Positions 11,824 through 26,042 of a stretch of DNA of 64,000 nt are shown in pieces (position 1 is the first letter of the stretch; each line of letters begins with the position of its first letter). The notes under the pieces were generated by a model. It did not search any database. It was given only the letters and a program-made list of their open reading frames with translations, and was not told the DNA's origin. The translations under genes and the position numbers were made by a program. Origin of the DNA: Halisarca cf. caerulea (Eukaryota > Porifera > Demospongiae > Chondrillida > Halisarcidae); NCBI GenBank assembly GCA_963170055.1, contig CAUJGJ010000313.1, positions 2,411,201 through 2,475,200 of the forward strand, in the 5' to 3' direction.

Positions 11824-14800
11824 CGTTAACATATCCAAATGATTTTTAAATACTTTGCAAATGTTAAATTTGTTTCGTCTGAAGATTACTACAAGTAGTT
11901 TAAAAGAATTTAGAAACTTTGGAAATATTATTCTTTTGAAACTTTTAAATTTCTAACGTTAACATTTCCAAATGATTTTTAAATACTTTGCAAATGTTAA
12001 ATTTAAAGAAAGCAAAGATTACAAAGTGTAGATTTGAAGAATTTAGAAACTTTGGAAATATTATTCTTTTCAAACTTTTAAATTTCTAACGTTAACATTT
12101 CCAAATGATTTTTAAATACTTTGCAAATGTTAAATTTAAAGAAAGTATAGATTACAAAGTGTAGATTTAAAGAATTTAGAAACTTTGGAAATATTATTCT
12201 TTTGAAACTTTTAAATTTCTAACGTTAACATTTCCAAATGATTTTTAAATACTTTGCAAATGTTAAATTTAAAGAAAGCAAAGATTACAAAGTGTAGATT
12301 TAAAGAATTTAGAAACTTTGGAAATATTATTCTTTTGAAACTTTTAAATTTCTAACGTTAACATTTCCAAATGATTTTTAAATACTTTGCAAATGTTAAA
12401 TTTGTTTCGTTTGAAGATTACTACAACTAGTTTAAAAGAATTTAGAAACTTTGGAAATAATACTCTTTTGAAACTTTTAAATTTCTAACGTTAACATTTC
12501 CAAATGATTTTTAAATACTTTGCAAATGTTAAATTTAAAGAAAGTAAAGATTACAAAGTGTAGATTTAAAGAATTTAGAAACTTTGGAAATATTATTCTT
12601 TTGAAACTTTTAAATTTCTAACGTTAACATTTCCAAATGATTTTTAAATACTTTGCAAATGTTAAATTTAAAGAAAGCAAAGATTACAAAGTGTAGATTT
12701 AAAGAATTTAGAAACTTTGGAAATATTATTCTTTTGAAACTTTTAAATTTCTAACGTTAACATTTCCAAATTATTTTTTAATACTTTGCAAATGTTAAAT
12801 TTGTTTCGTTTGAAGATTACTACAAGTAGTTTAAAAGAATTTAGAAACTTTGGAAATAATACTCTTTTGAAACTTTTAAATTTCTAACGTTAACATTTCC
12901 AAATGATTTTTAAATACTTTGCAAATGTTAAATTTAAAGAAAGTAAAGATTACAAAGTGTAGATTTAAAGAATTTAGAAACTTTGGAAATATTATTCTTT
13001 TGAAACTTTTAAATTTCTAACGTTAACATTTCCAAATGATTTTTAAATACTTTGCAAATGTTAAATTTAAAGAAAGCAAAGATTACAAAGTGTAGATTTA
13101 AAGAATTTAGAAACTTTGGAAATATTATTCTTTTGAAACTTTTAAATTTCTAACGTTAACATTTCCAAATTATTTTTAAATACTTTGCAAATGTTAAATT
13201 TGTTTCGTTTGAAGATTACTACAAGTAGTTTAAGAGAATTTAGAAACTTTGGAAATAATACTCTTTTGAAACTTTTAAATTTCTAACGTTAACATTTCCA
13301 AATGATTTTTAAATACTTTGCAAATGTTAAATTTGTTTCGTTTGAAGATTACTACAAGTAGTTTAAAAGAATTTAGAAACTTTGGAAATATTATTCTTTT
13401 GAAACTTTTAAATTTCTAACGTTAACATTTCCAAATGATTTTTAAATACTTTGCAAATGTTAAATTTGTTTCGTCTGAAGATTACTACAAGTAGTTTAAA
13501 AGAATTTAGAAACTTTGGAAATATTATTCTTTTGAAACTTTTAAATTTCTAACGTTAACATTTCCAAATGATTTTTAAATACTTTGCAAATGTTATATTT
13601 AAAGAAAGCAAAGATTACAAAGTGTAGATTTAAAGAATTTAGAAACTTTGGAAATATTATTCTTTTGAAACTTTTAAATTTCTAACGTTAACATTTCCAA
13701 ATGATTTTTAAATACTTTGCAAATGTTAAATTTGTTTCGTCTGCAGATTACTACAAGTAGTTTAAAAGAATTTAGAAACTTTGGAAATAATATTCTTTTG
13801 AAACTTTTAAATTTCTAACGTAAACATTTCCAAATGATTTTTAAATACTTTGCAAACGTTAAATTTAAAGAAAGTAAAGATTACAAAGTGTAGATTTAAA
13901 GAATTTAGAAACTTTGGAAATATTATTCTTTTGAAACTTTTAAATTTCTAACGTTAACATTTCCAAATGATTTTTGAATACTTTGCAAATGTTAAATTTA
14001 AAGAAAGCAAAGATTACAAAGTGTAGATTTAAAGAATTTAGAAACTTTGGAAATATTATTCTTTTGAAACTTTTAAATTTCTAACGTTAACATTTCCAAA
14101 TGATTTTTAAATACTTTGCAAATGTTAAATTTAAAGAAAGTAAAGATTGCAAAGTGTAGATTTAAAGAATTTAGAAACTTTGGAAATATTATTCTTTTGA
14201 AACTTTTAAATTTCTAACGTTAACATTTCCAAATGATTTTTGAATACTTTGCAAATGTTAAATTTAAAGAAAGCAAAGATTACAAAGTGTAGATTTAAAG
14301 AATTTAGAAACTTTGGAAATATTATTCTTTTGAAACTTTTAAATTTCTAACGTTAACATTTCCAAATGATTTTTAAATACTTTGCAAATGTTAAATTTGT
14401 TTCGTGTGAAGATTACTACAAGTAGTTTAAGAGAATTTAGAAACTTTGGAAATATTATTCTTTTGAAACTTTTAAATTTCTAACGTTAACATTTCCAAAT
14501 GATTTTTAAATACTTTGCAAATGTTAAATTTGTTTCGTGTGAAGATTACTACAAGTAGTTTAAAAGAATTTAGAAACTTTGGAAATATTATTCTTTTGAA
14601 ACTTTTAAATTTCTAACGTTAACATTTCCAAATGATTTTTAAATACTTTGCAAATGTTAAATTTGTTTCGTCTGAAGATTACTACAAGTAGTTTAAAAGA
14701 ATTTAGAAACTTTGGAAATATTATTCTTTTGAAACTTTTAAATTTCTAACGTTAACATTTCCTAATGATTTTTAAATACTTTGCAAATGTTAAATTTAAA

Positions 14801-15809
14801 GAAAGCAATGATTAAAGTGTAAATTTGAAGAACTTAGAAACTTTGGAAATATTATTCTTTTGAAACTTTTAAATTTCTAACGTTAACATTTCCAAATGAT
14901 TTTTAAATACTTTGCAAATGTTAAATTTGTTTCGTCTGAAGATTACTACAAGTAGTTTAAAAGAATTTAGAAACTTTGGAAATATTATTCTTTTGAAACT
15001 TTTAAATTTCTAACGTTAACATTTCCAAATGATTTTTAAATACTTTGCAAATGTTAAATTTAAAGAAAGCAAAGATTACAAAGTGTAGATTTAAAGAATT
15101 TAGAAACTTTGGAAATATTATTCTTTTCAAACATTTAAATTTCTAACGTTAACATTTCAAAATGATTTTTAAATACTTTGCAAATGTTAAATTTAAAGAA
15201 AGCAAATATTACAAAGTGTAGATTTAAAGAATTTAGAAACTTTGGAAAAATTATTCTTTTGAAACTTTTAAATTTCTAACGTTAACATTTCCAAATGATT
15301 TTTAAATACTTTGCAAATGTTAAATTTGTTTCGTCTGAAGATTACTACAAGTAGTTTAAAAGAATTTAGAAACTTTAGAAATATTATTCTTTTGAAACTT
15401 TTAAATTTCTAACGTTAACATTTCCAAATGATTTTTAAATACTTTGCAAATGTTAAATTTATTTCGTCTGAAGATTACTACAAGTAGTTTAAAAGAATTT
15501 AGAAACTTTGGAAATATTATTCTTTTGAAACTTTTAAATTTCTAACGTTAACATTTCCTAATGATTTTTAAATACTTTACAAATGTTAAATTTAAAGAAA
15601 GCAATGATTAAAGTGTAAATTTGAAGAACTTAGAAACTTTGGAAATATTATTCTTTTGAAACTTTTAAATTTCTAACGTTAACATTTCCAAATGATTTTT
15701 AAATACTTTGCAAATGTTAAATTTAAAGAAAGTAAAGATTACAAAGTGTAGATTTAAAGAATTTAGAAACTTTGGAAATATTATTCTTTTGAAACTTTTA
15801 AATTTCTAA
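11824..15809 (+). repeat. 30-monomer higher-order unit, copy 1
   Basis: 3986 bp (30 x 133 less two 2-bp deletions in type C monomers). Starts with the CATATCC A monomer. Ordered markers: TTTTCAAAC B, GTATAG B, CTACAACTAG A, TTATTTTTTAATAC A, TAAGAG A, GTTATATTT B, TCTGCAG A, CGTAAAC with AAACGTT B, GAATAC B, ATTGC B, GAATAC B, TGTGAAG with TAAGAG, TGTGAAG, A, C, A, CAAACATTT B, CATTTCAAAATG with AAATATT B, CTTTAGAAAT A, TTTATTTCG A, C with TTTACAAATG, B. The next unit starts at 15810. Confidence 0.9.
14750..14880 (+). repeat. Type C monomer (131 bp, reference copy)
   Basis: A B-derived monomer with CATTTCCTAATG at the start, GCAATGATTAAAGTGTAAATT in the middle (a 2-bp deletion against ATTACAAAGTG) and GAAGAACTTAG. 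I count 24 in the window, all between 14750 and 63765, none in 1-14749 and none in 32945-49689. A subset also has TTTACAAATG (for example 15546, 32814). The first-part A to T change at position 14 removes one base pair of the dyad. Confidence 0.92.
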
Positions 15810-18800
15810 CGATAACATATCCAAATGATTTTTAAATACTTTGCAAATGTTATATTTGTTTCGTCTGAAGATTACTACAAGTAGTTTAAAAGAATTTAGA
15901 AACTTTGGAAATATTATTCTTTTGAAACTTTTAAATTTCTAACGTTAACATTTCCAAATGATTTTTAAATACTTTGCAAATGTTAAATTTAAAGAAAGCA
16001 AAGATTACAAAGTGTAGATTTGAAGAATTTAGAAACTTTGGAAATATTATTCTTTTCAAACTTTTAAATTTCTAACGTTAACATTTCCAAATGATTTTTA
16101 AATACTTTGCAAATGTTAAATTTAAAGAAAGTATAGATTACAAAGTGTAGATTTAAAGAATTTAGAAACTTTGGAAATATTATTCTTTTGAAACTTTTAA
16201 ATTTCTAACGTTAACATTTCCAAATGATTTTTAAATACTTTGCAAATGTTAAATTTAAAGAAAGCAAAGATTACAAAGTGTAGATTTAAAGAATTTAGAA
16301 ACTTTGGAAATATTATTCTTTTGAAACTTTTAAATTTCTAACGTTAACATTTCCAAATGATTTTTAAATACTTTGCAAATGTTAAATTTGTTTCGTTTGA
16401 AGATTACTACAACTAGTTTAAAAGAATTTAGAAACTTTGGAAATAATACTCTTTTGAAACTTTTAAATTTCTAACGTTAACATTTCCAAATGATTTTTAA
16501 ATACTTTGCAAATGTTAAATTTAAAGAAAGTAAAGATTACAAAGTGTAGATTTAAAGAATTTAGAAACTTTGGAAATATTATTCTTTTGAAACTTTTAAA
16601 TTTCTAACGTTAACATTTCCAAATGATTTTTAAATACTTTGCAAATGTTAAATTTAAAGAAAGCAAAGATTACAAAGTGTAGATTTAAAGAATTTAGAAA
16701 CTTTGGAAATATTATTCTTTTGAAACTTTTAAATTTCTAACGTTAACATTTCCAAATTATTTTTTAATACTTTGCAAATGTTAAATTTGTTTCGTTTGAA
16801 GATTACTACAAGTAGTTTAAAAGAATTTAGAAACTTTGGAAATAATACTCTTTTGAAACTTTTAAATTTCTAACGTTAACATTTCCAAATGATTTTTAAA
16901 TACTTTGCAAATGTTAAATTTAAAGAAAGTAAAGATTACAAAGTGTAGATTTAAAGAATTTAGAAACTTTGGAAATATTATTCTTTTGAAACTTTTAAAT
17001 TTCTAACGTTAACATTTCCAAATGATTTTTAAATACTTTGCAAATGTTAAATTTAAAGAAAGCAAAGATTACAAAGTGTAGATTTAAAGAATTTAGAAAC
17101 TTTGGAAATATTATTCTTTTGAAACTTTTAAATTTCTAACGTTAACATTTCCAAATTATTTTTAAATACTTTGCAAATGTTAAATTTGTTTCGTTTGAAG
17201 ATTACTACAAGTAGTTTAAGAGAATTTAGAAACTTTGGAAATAATACTCTTTTGAAACTTTTAAATTTCTAACGTTAACATTTCCAAATGATTTTTAAAT
17301 ACTTTGCAAATGTTAAATTTGTTTCGTTTGAAGATTACTACAAGTAGTTTAAAAGAATTTAGAAACTTTGGAAATATTATTCTTTTGAAACTTTTAAATT
17401 TCTAACGTTAACATTTCCAAATGATTTTTAAATACTTTGCAAATGTTAAATTTGTTTCGTCTGAAGATTACTACAAGTAGTTTAAAAGAATTTAGAAACT
17501 TTGGAAATATTATTCTTTTGAAACTTTTAAATTTCTAACGTTAACATTTCCAAATGATTTTTAAATACTTTGCAAATGTTATATTTAAAGAAAGTAAAGA
17601 TTACAAAGTGTAGATTTAAAGAATTTAGAAACTTTGGAAATATTATTCTTTTGAAACTTTTAAATTTCTAACGTTAACATTTCCAAATGATTTTTAAATA
17701 CTTTGCAAATGTTAAATTTGTTTCGTCTGCAGATTACTACAAGTAGTTTAAAAGAATTTAGAAACTTTGGAAATAATATTCTTTTGAAACTTTTAAATTT
17801 CTAACGTAAACATTTCCAAATGATTTTTAAATACTTTGCAAACGTTAAATTTAAAGAAAGTAAAGATTACAAAGTGTAGATTTAAAGAATTTAGAAACTT
17901 TGGAAATATTATTCTTTTGAAACTTTTAAATTTCTAACGTTAACATTTCCAAATGATTTTTAAATACTTTGCAAATGTTAAATTTGTTTCGTCTGCAGAT
18001 TACTACAAGTAGTTTAAAAGAATTTAGAAACTTTGGAAATAATATTCTTTTGAAACTTTTAAATTTCTAACGTAAACATTTCCAAATGATTTTTAAATAC
18101 TTTGCAAACGTTAAATTTAAAGAAAGTAAAGATTACAAAGTGTAGATTTAAAGAATTTAGAAACTTTGGAAATATTATTCTTTTGAAACTTTTAAATTTC
18201 TAACGTTAACATTTCCAAATGATTTTTGAATACTTTGCAAATGTTAAATTTAAAGAAAGCAAAGATTACAAAGTGTAGATTTAAAGAATTTAGAAACTTT
18301 GGAAATATTATTCTTTTGAAACTTTTAAATTTCTAACGTTAACATTTCCAAATGATTTTTGAATACTTTGCAAATGTTAAATTTAAAGAAAGCAAAGATT
18401 ACAAAGTGTAGATTTAAAGAATTTAGAAACTTTGGAAATATTATTCTTTTGAAACTTTTAAATTTCTAACGTTAACATTTCCAAATGATTTTTAAATACT
18501 TTGCAAATGTTAAATTTGTTTCGTGTGAAGATTACTACAAGTAGTTTAAGAGAATTTAGAAACTTTGGAAATATTATTCTTTTGAAACTTTTAAATTTCT
18601 AACGTTAACATTTCCAAATGATTTTTAAATACTTTGCAAATGTTAAATTTGTTTCGTGTGAAGATTACTACAAGTAGTTTAAAAGAATTTAGAAACTTTG
18701 GAAATATTATTCTTTTGAAACTTTTAAATTTCTAACGTTAACATTTCCAAATGATTTTTAAATACTTTGCAAATGTTAAATTTGTTTCGTCTGAAGATTA

Positions 18801-19928
18801 CTACAAGTAGTTTAAAAGAATTTAGAAACTTTGGAAATATTATTCTTTTGAAACTTTTAAATTTCTAACGTTAACATTTCCTAATGATTTTTAAATACTT
18901 TGCAAATGTTAAATTTAAAGAAAGCAATGATTAAAGTGTAAATTTGAAGAACTTAGAAACTTTGGAAATATTATTCTTTTGAAACTTTTAAATTTCTAAC
19001 GTTAACATTTCCAAATGATTTTTAAATACTTTGCAAATGTTAAATTTGTTTCGTCTGAAGATTACTACAAGTAGTTTAAAAGAATTTAGAAACTTTGGAA
19101 ATATTATTCTTTTGAAACTTTTAAATTTCTAACGTTAACATTTCCAAATGATTTTTAAATACTTTGCAAATGTTAAATTTAAAGAAAGCAAAGATTACAA
19201 AGTGTAGATTTAAAGAATTTAGAAACTTTGGAAATATTATTCTTTTCAAACATTTAAATTTCTAACGTTAACATTTCAAAATGATTTTTAAATACTTTGC
19301 AAATGTTAAATTTAAAGAAAGCAAATATTACAAAGTGTAGATTTAAAGAATTTAGAAACTTTGGAAAAATTATTCTTTTGAAACTTTTAAATTTCTAACG
19401 TTAACATTTCCAAATGATTTTTAAATACTTTGCAAATGTTAAATTTGTTTCGTCTGAAGATTACTACAAGTAGTTTAAAAGAATTTAGAAACTTTAGAAA
19501 TATTATTCTTTTGAAACTTTTAAATTTCTAACGTTAACATTTCCAAATGATTTTTAAATACTTTGCAAATGTTAAATTTATTTCGTCTGAAGATTACTAC
19601 AAGTAGTTTAAAAGAATTTAGAAACTTTGGAAATATTATTCTTTTGAAACTTTTAAATTTCTAACGTTAACATTTCCTAATGATTTTTAAATACTTTACA
19701 AATGTTAAATTTAAAGAAAGCAATGATTAAAGTGTAAATTTGAAGAACTTAGAAACTTTGGAAATATTATTCTTTTGAAACTTTTAAATTTCTAACGTTA
19801 ACATTTCCAAATGATTTTTAAATACTTTGCAAATGTTAAATTTAAAGAAAGTAAAGATTACAAAGTGTAGATTTAAAGAATTTAGAAACTTTGGAAATAT
19901 TATTCTTTTGAAACTTTTAAATTTCTAA
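15810..19928 (+). repeat. 31-monomer higher-order unit, copy 2
   Basis: 4119 bp, same order as 11824-15809. It differs by duplication of the dimer TCTGCAG plus AAACGTT (17672-17937 and 17938-18203) and loss of the ATTGC B monomer between the two GAATAC monomers, net plus one. The first monomer also carries CGATAAC and GTTATATTT. Confidence 0.9.
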
Positions 19929-22900
19929 CGTTAACATATCCAAATGATTTTTAAATACTTTGCAAATGTTATATTTGTTTCGTCTGAAGATTACTACAAG
20001 TAGTTTAAAAGAATTTAGAAACTTTGGAAATATTATTCTTTTGAAACTTTTAAATTTCTAACGTTAACATTTCCAAATGATTTTTAAATACTTTGCAAAT
20101 GTTAAATTTAAAGAAAGCAAAGATTACAAAGTGTAGATTTGAAGAATTTAGAAACTTTGGAAATATTATTCTTTTCAAACTTTTAAATTTCTAACGTTAA
20201 CATTTCCAAATGATTTTTAAATACTTTGCAAATGTTAAATTTAAAGAAAGTATAGATTACAAAGTGTAGATTTAAAGAATTTAGAAACTTTGGAAATATT
20301 ATTCTTTTGAAACTTTTAAATTTCTAACGTTAACATTTCCAAATGATTTTTAAATACTTTGCTAATGTTAAATTTAAAGAAAGCAAAGATTACAAAGTGT
20401 AGATTTAAAGAATTTAGAAACTTTGGAAATATTATTCTTTTGAAACTTTTAAATTTCTAACGTTAACATTTCCAAATGATTTTTAAATACTTTGCAAATG
20501 TTAAATTTGTTTCGTTTGAAGATTACTACAACTAGTTTAAAAGAATTTAGAAACTTTGGAAATAATACTCTTTTGAAACTTTTAAATTTCTAACGTTAAC
20601 ATTTCCAAATGATTTTTAAATACTTTGCAAATGTTAAATTTAAAGAAAGTAAAGATTACAAAGTGTAGATTTAAAGAATTTAGAAACTTTGGAAATATTA
20701 TTCTTTTGAAACTTTTAAATTTCTAACGTTAACATTTCCAAATGATTTTTAAATACTTTGCAAATGTTAAATTTAAAGAAAGCAAAGATTACAAAGTGTA
20801 GATTTAAAGAATTTAGAAACTTTGGAAATATTATTCTTTTGAAACTTTTAAATTTCTAACGTTAACATTTCCAAATTATTTTTTAATACTTTGCAAATGT
20901 TAAATTTGTTTCGTTTGAAGATTACTACAAGTAGTTTAAAAGAATTTAGAAACTTTGGAAATAATACTCTTTTGAAACTTTTAAATTTCTAACGTTAACA
21001 TTTCCAAATGATTTTTAAATACTTTGCAAATGTTAAATTTAAAGAAAGTAAAGATTACAAAGTGTAGATTTAAAGAATTTAGAAACTTTGGAAATATTAT
21101 TCTTTTGAAACTTTTAAATTTCTAACGTTAACATTTCCAAATGATTTTTAAATACTTTGCAAATGTTAAATTTAAAGAAAGCAAAGATTACAAAGTGTAG
21201 ATTTAAAGAATTTAGAAACTTTGGAAATATTATTCTTTTGAAACTTTTAAATTTCTAACGTTAACATTTCCAAATTATTTTTAAATACTTTGCAAATGTT
21301 AAATTTGTTTCGTTTGAAGATTACTACAAGTAGTTTAAGAGAATTTAGAAACTTTGGAAATAATACTCTTTTGAAACTTTTAAATTTCTAACGTTAACAT
21401 TTCCAAATGATTTTTAAATACTTTGCAAATGTTAAATTTGTTTCGTTTGAAGATTACTACAAGTAGTTTAAAAGAATTTAGAAACTTTGGAAATATTATT
21501 CTTTTGAAACTTTTAAATTTCTAACGTTAACATTTCCAAATGATTTTTAAATACTTTGCAAATGTTAAATTTGTTTCGTCTGAAGATTACTACAAGTAGT
21601 TTAAAAGAATTTAGAAACTTTGGAAATATTATTCTTTTGAAACTTTTAAATTTCTAACGTTAACATTTCCAAATGATTTTTAAATACTTTGCAAATGTTA
21701 TATTTAAAGAAAGTAAAGATTACAAAGTGTAGATTTAAAGAATTTAGAAACTTTGGAAATATTATTCTTTTGAAACTTTTAAATTTCTAACGTTAACATT
21801 TCCAAATGATTTTTAAATACTTTGCAAATGTTATATTTAAAGAAAGCAAAGATTACAAAGTGTAGATTTAAAGAATTTAGAAACTTTGGAAATATTATTC
21901 TTTTGAAACTTTTAAATTTCTAACGTTAACATTTCCAAATGATTTTTAAATACTTTGCAAATGTTATATTTAAAGAAAGCAAAGATTACAAAGTGTAGAT
22001 TTAAAGAATTTAGAAACTTTGGAAATATTATTCTTTTGAAACTTTTAAATTTCTAACGTTAACATTTCCAAATGATTTTTAAATACTTTGCAAATGTTAA
22101 ATTTGTTTCGTCTGCAGATTACTACAAGTAGTTTAAAAGAATTTAGAAACTTTGGAAATAATATTCTTTTGAAACTTTTAAATTTCTAACGTAAACATTT
22201 CCAAATGATTTTTAAATACTTTGCAAACGTTAAATTTAAAGAAAGTAAAGATTACAAAGTGTAGATTTAAAGAATTTAGAAACTTTGGAAATATTATTCT
22301 TTTGAAACTTTTAAATTTCTAACGTTAACATTTCCAAATGATTTTTGAATACTTTGCAAATGTTAAATTTAAAGAAAGCAAAGATTACAAAGTGTAGATT
22401 TAAAGAATTTAGAAACTTTGGAAATATTATTCTTTTGAAACTTTTAAATTTCTAACGTTAACATTTCCAAATAATTTTTAAATACTTTGCAAATGTTAAA
22501 TTTGTTTCGTTTGAAGATTACTACAAGTAGTTTAAAAGAATTTAGAAACTTTGGAAATATTATTCTTTTGAAACTTTTAAATTTCTAACGTTAACATTTC
22601 CAAATGATTTTTAAATACTTTGCAAATGTTAAATTTAAAGAAAGTAAAGATTGCAAAGTGTAGATTTAAAGAATTTAGAAACTTTGGAAATATTATTCTT
22701 TTGAAACTTTTAAATTTCTAACGTTAACATTTCCAAATGATTTTTGAATACTTTGCAAATGTTAAATTTAAAGAAAGCAAAGATTACAAAGTGTAGATTT
22801 AAAGAATTTAGAAACTTTGGAAATATTATTCTTTTGAAACTTTTAAATTTCTAACGTTAACATTTCCAAATGATTTTTAAATACTTTGCAAATGTTAAAT

Positions 22901-23253
22901 TTGTTTCGTGTGAAGATTACTACAAGTAGTTTAAGAGAATTTAGAAACTTTGGAAATATTATTCTTTTGAAACTTTTAAATTTCTAACGTTAACATTTCC
23001 AAATGATTTTTAAATACTTTGCAAATGTTAAATTTGTTTCGTGTGAAGATTACTACAAGTAGTTTAAAAGAATTTAGAAACTTTGGAAATATTATTCTTT
23101 TGAAACTTTTAAATTTCTAACGTTAACATTTCCAAATGATTTTTAAATACTTTGCAAATGTTAAATTTGTTTCGTCTGAAGATTACTACAAGTAGTTTAA
23201 AAGAATTTAGAAACTTTGGAAATATTATTCTTTTGAAACTTTTAAATTTCTAA
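19929..23253 (+). repeat. Higher-order unit, copy 3 (25 monomers, rearranged)
   Basis: Follows the 30-monomer order from the CATATCC monomer up to the type C monomer. It has three successive GTTATATTT B monomers instead of one (about 21654 to 22056) and an extra A monomer with CCAAATAATTTTT (22456-22588). It stops at the C monomer at 23254, after which a shorter unit takes over. Copy 2 of the superrepeat preserves the triple GTTATATTT at 56328-58588, offset 36,399. Confidence 0.88.
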
Positions 23254-26042
23254 CGTTAACATTTCCTAATGATTTTTAAATACTTTGCAAATGTTAAATT
23301 TAAAGAAAGCAATGATTAAAGTGTAAATTTGAAGAACTTAGAAACTTTGGAAATATTATTCTTTTGAAACTTTTAAATTTCTAACGTTAACATTTCCAAA
23401 TGATTTTTAAATACTTTGCAAATGTTAAATTTAAAGAAAGTAAAGATTACAAAGTGTAGATTTAAAGAATTTAGAAACTTTGGAAATATTATTCTTTTGA
23501 AACTTTTAAATTTCTAACGTTAACATTTCCAAATGATTTTTGAATACTTTGCAAATGTTAAATTTAAAGAAAGCAAAGATTACAAAGTGTAGATTTAAAG
23601 AATTTAGAAACTTTGGAAATATTATTCTTTTGAAACTTTTAAATTTCTAACGTTAACATTTCCAAATAATTTTTAAATACTTTGCAAATGTTAAATTTGT
23701 TTCGTTTGAAGATTACTACAAGTAGTTTAAAAGAATTTAGAAACTTTGGAAATATTATTCTTTTGAAACTTTTAAATTTCTAACGTTAACATTTCCAAAT
23801 GATTTTTAAATACTTTGCAAATGTTAAATTTAAAGAAAGTAAAGATTGCAAAGTGTAGATTTAAAGAATTTAGAAACTTTGGAAATATTATTCTTTTGAA
23901 ACTTTTAAATTTCTAACGTTAACATTTCCAAATGATTTTTGAATACTTTGCAAATGTTAAATTTAAAGAAAGCAAAGATTACAAAGTGTAGATTTAAAGA
24001 ATTTAGAAACTTTGGAAATATTATTCTTTTGAAACTTTTAAATTTCTAACGTTAACATTTCCAAATGATTTTTAAATACTTTGCAAATGTTAAATTTGTT
24101 TCGTTTGAAGATTACTACAAGTAGTTTAAAAGAATTTAGAAACTTTGGAAATATTATTCTTTTGAAACTTTTAAATTTCTAACGTTAACATTTCCAAATG
24201 ATTTTTAAATACTTTGCAAATGTTAAATTTAAAGAAAGTAAAGATTGCAAAGTGTAGATTTAAAGAATTTAGAAACTTTGGAAATATTATTCTTTTGAAA
24301 CTTTTAAATTTCTAACGTTAACATTTCCAAATGATTTTTGAATACTTTGCAAATGTTAAATTTAAAGAAAGCAAAGATTACAAAGTGTAGATTTAAAGAA
24401 TTTAGAAACTTTGGAAATATTATTCTTTTGAAACTTTTAAATTTCTAACGTTAACATTTCCAAATGATTTTTAAATACTTTGCAAATGTTAAATTTGTTT
24501 CGTGTGAAGATTACTACAAGTAGTTTAAGAGAATTTAGAAACTTTGGAAATATTATTCTTTTGAAACTTTTAAATTTCTAACGTTAACATTTCCAAATGA
24601 TTTTTAAATACTTTGCAAATGTTAAATTTGTTTCGTGTGAAGATTACTACAAGTAGTTTAAAAGAATTTAGAAACTTTGGAAATATTATTCTTTTGAAAC
24701 TTTTAAATTTCTAACGTTAACATTTCCAAATGATTTTTAAATACTTTGCAAATGTTAAATTTGTTTCGTCTGAAGATTACTACAAGTAGTTTAAAAGAAT
24801 TTAGAAACTTTGGAAATATTATTCTTTTGAAACTTTTAAATTTCTAACGTTAACATTTCCTAATGATTTTTAAATACTTTGCAAATGTTAAATTTAAAGA
24901 AAGCAATGATTAAAGTGTAAATTTGAAGAACTTAGAAACTTTGGAAATATTATTCTTTTGAAACTTTTAAATTTCTAACGTTAACATTTCCAAATGATTT
25001 TTAAATACTTTGCAAATGTTAAATTTAAAGAAAGTAAAGATTGCAAAGTGTAGATTTAAAGAATTTAGAAACTTTGGAAATATTATTCTTTTGAAACTTT
25101 TAAATTTCTAACGTTAACATTTCCAAATGATTTTTGAATACTTTGCAAATGTTAAATTTAAAGAAAGCAAAGATTACAAAGTGTAGATTTAAAGAATTTA
25201 GAAACTTTGGAAATATTATTCTTTTGAAACTTTTAAATTTCTAACGTTAACATTTCCAAATGATTTTTAAATACTTTGCAAATGTTAAATTTGTTTCGTT
25301 TGAAGATTACTACAAGTAGTTTAAAAGAATTTAGAAACTTTGGAAATATTATTCTTTTGAAACTTTTAAATTTCTAACGTTAACATTTCCAAATGATTTT
25401 TAAATACTTTGCAAATGTTAAATTTAAAGAAAGTAAAGATTGCAAAGTGTAGATTTAAAGAATTTAGAAACTTTGGAAATATTATTCTTTTGAAACTTTT
25501 AAATTTCTAACGTTAACATTTCCAAATGATTTTTGAATACTTTGCAAATGTTAAATTTAAAGAAAGCAAAGATTACAAAGTGTAGATTTAAAGAATTTAG
25601 AAACTTTGGAAATATTATTCTTTTGAAACTTTTAAATTTCTAACGTTAACATTTCCAAATGATTTTTAAATACTTTGCAAATGTTAAATTTGTTTCGTGT
25701 GAAGATTACTACAAGTAGTTTAAGAGAATTTAGAAACTTTGGAAATATTATTCTTTTGAAACTTTTAAATTTCTAACGTTAACATTTCCAAATGATTTTT
25801 AAATACTTTGCAAATGTTAAATTTGTTTCGTGTGAAGATTACTACAAGTAGTTTAAAAGAATTTAGAAACTTTGGAAATATTATTCTTTTGAAACTTTTA
25901 AATTTCTAACGTTAACATTTCCAAATGATTTTTAAATACTTTGCAAATGTTAAATTTGTTTCGTCTGAAGATTACTACAAGTAGTTTAAAAGAATTTAGA
26001 AACTTTGGAAATATTATTCTTTTGAAACTTTTAAATTTCTAA
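23254..26042 (+). repeat. Tandem 12- and 9-monomer units headed by type C
   Basis: C monomers at 23254, 24848 and 26043 delimit units of 1594 bp (12 monomers) and 1195 bp (9 monomers). The 9-unit order is C, B-ATTGC, B-GAATAC, A-TTTGAAG, B-ATTGC, B-GAATAC, A-TGTGAAG with TAAGAG, A-TGTGAAG, A-TCTGAAG. The 12-unit has a further B, GAATAC and CCAAATAATT A block. This looks like a local re-amplification of the tail of the 30-monomer unit. Confidence 0.85.
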
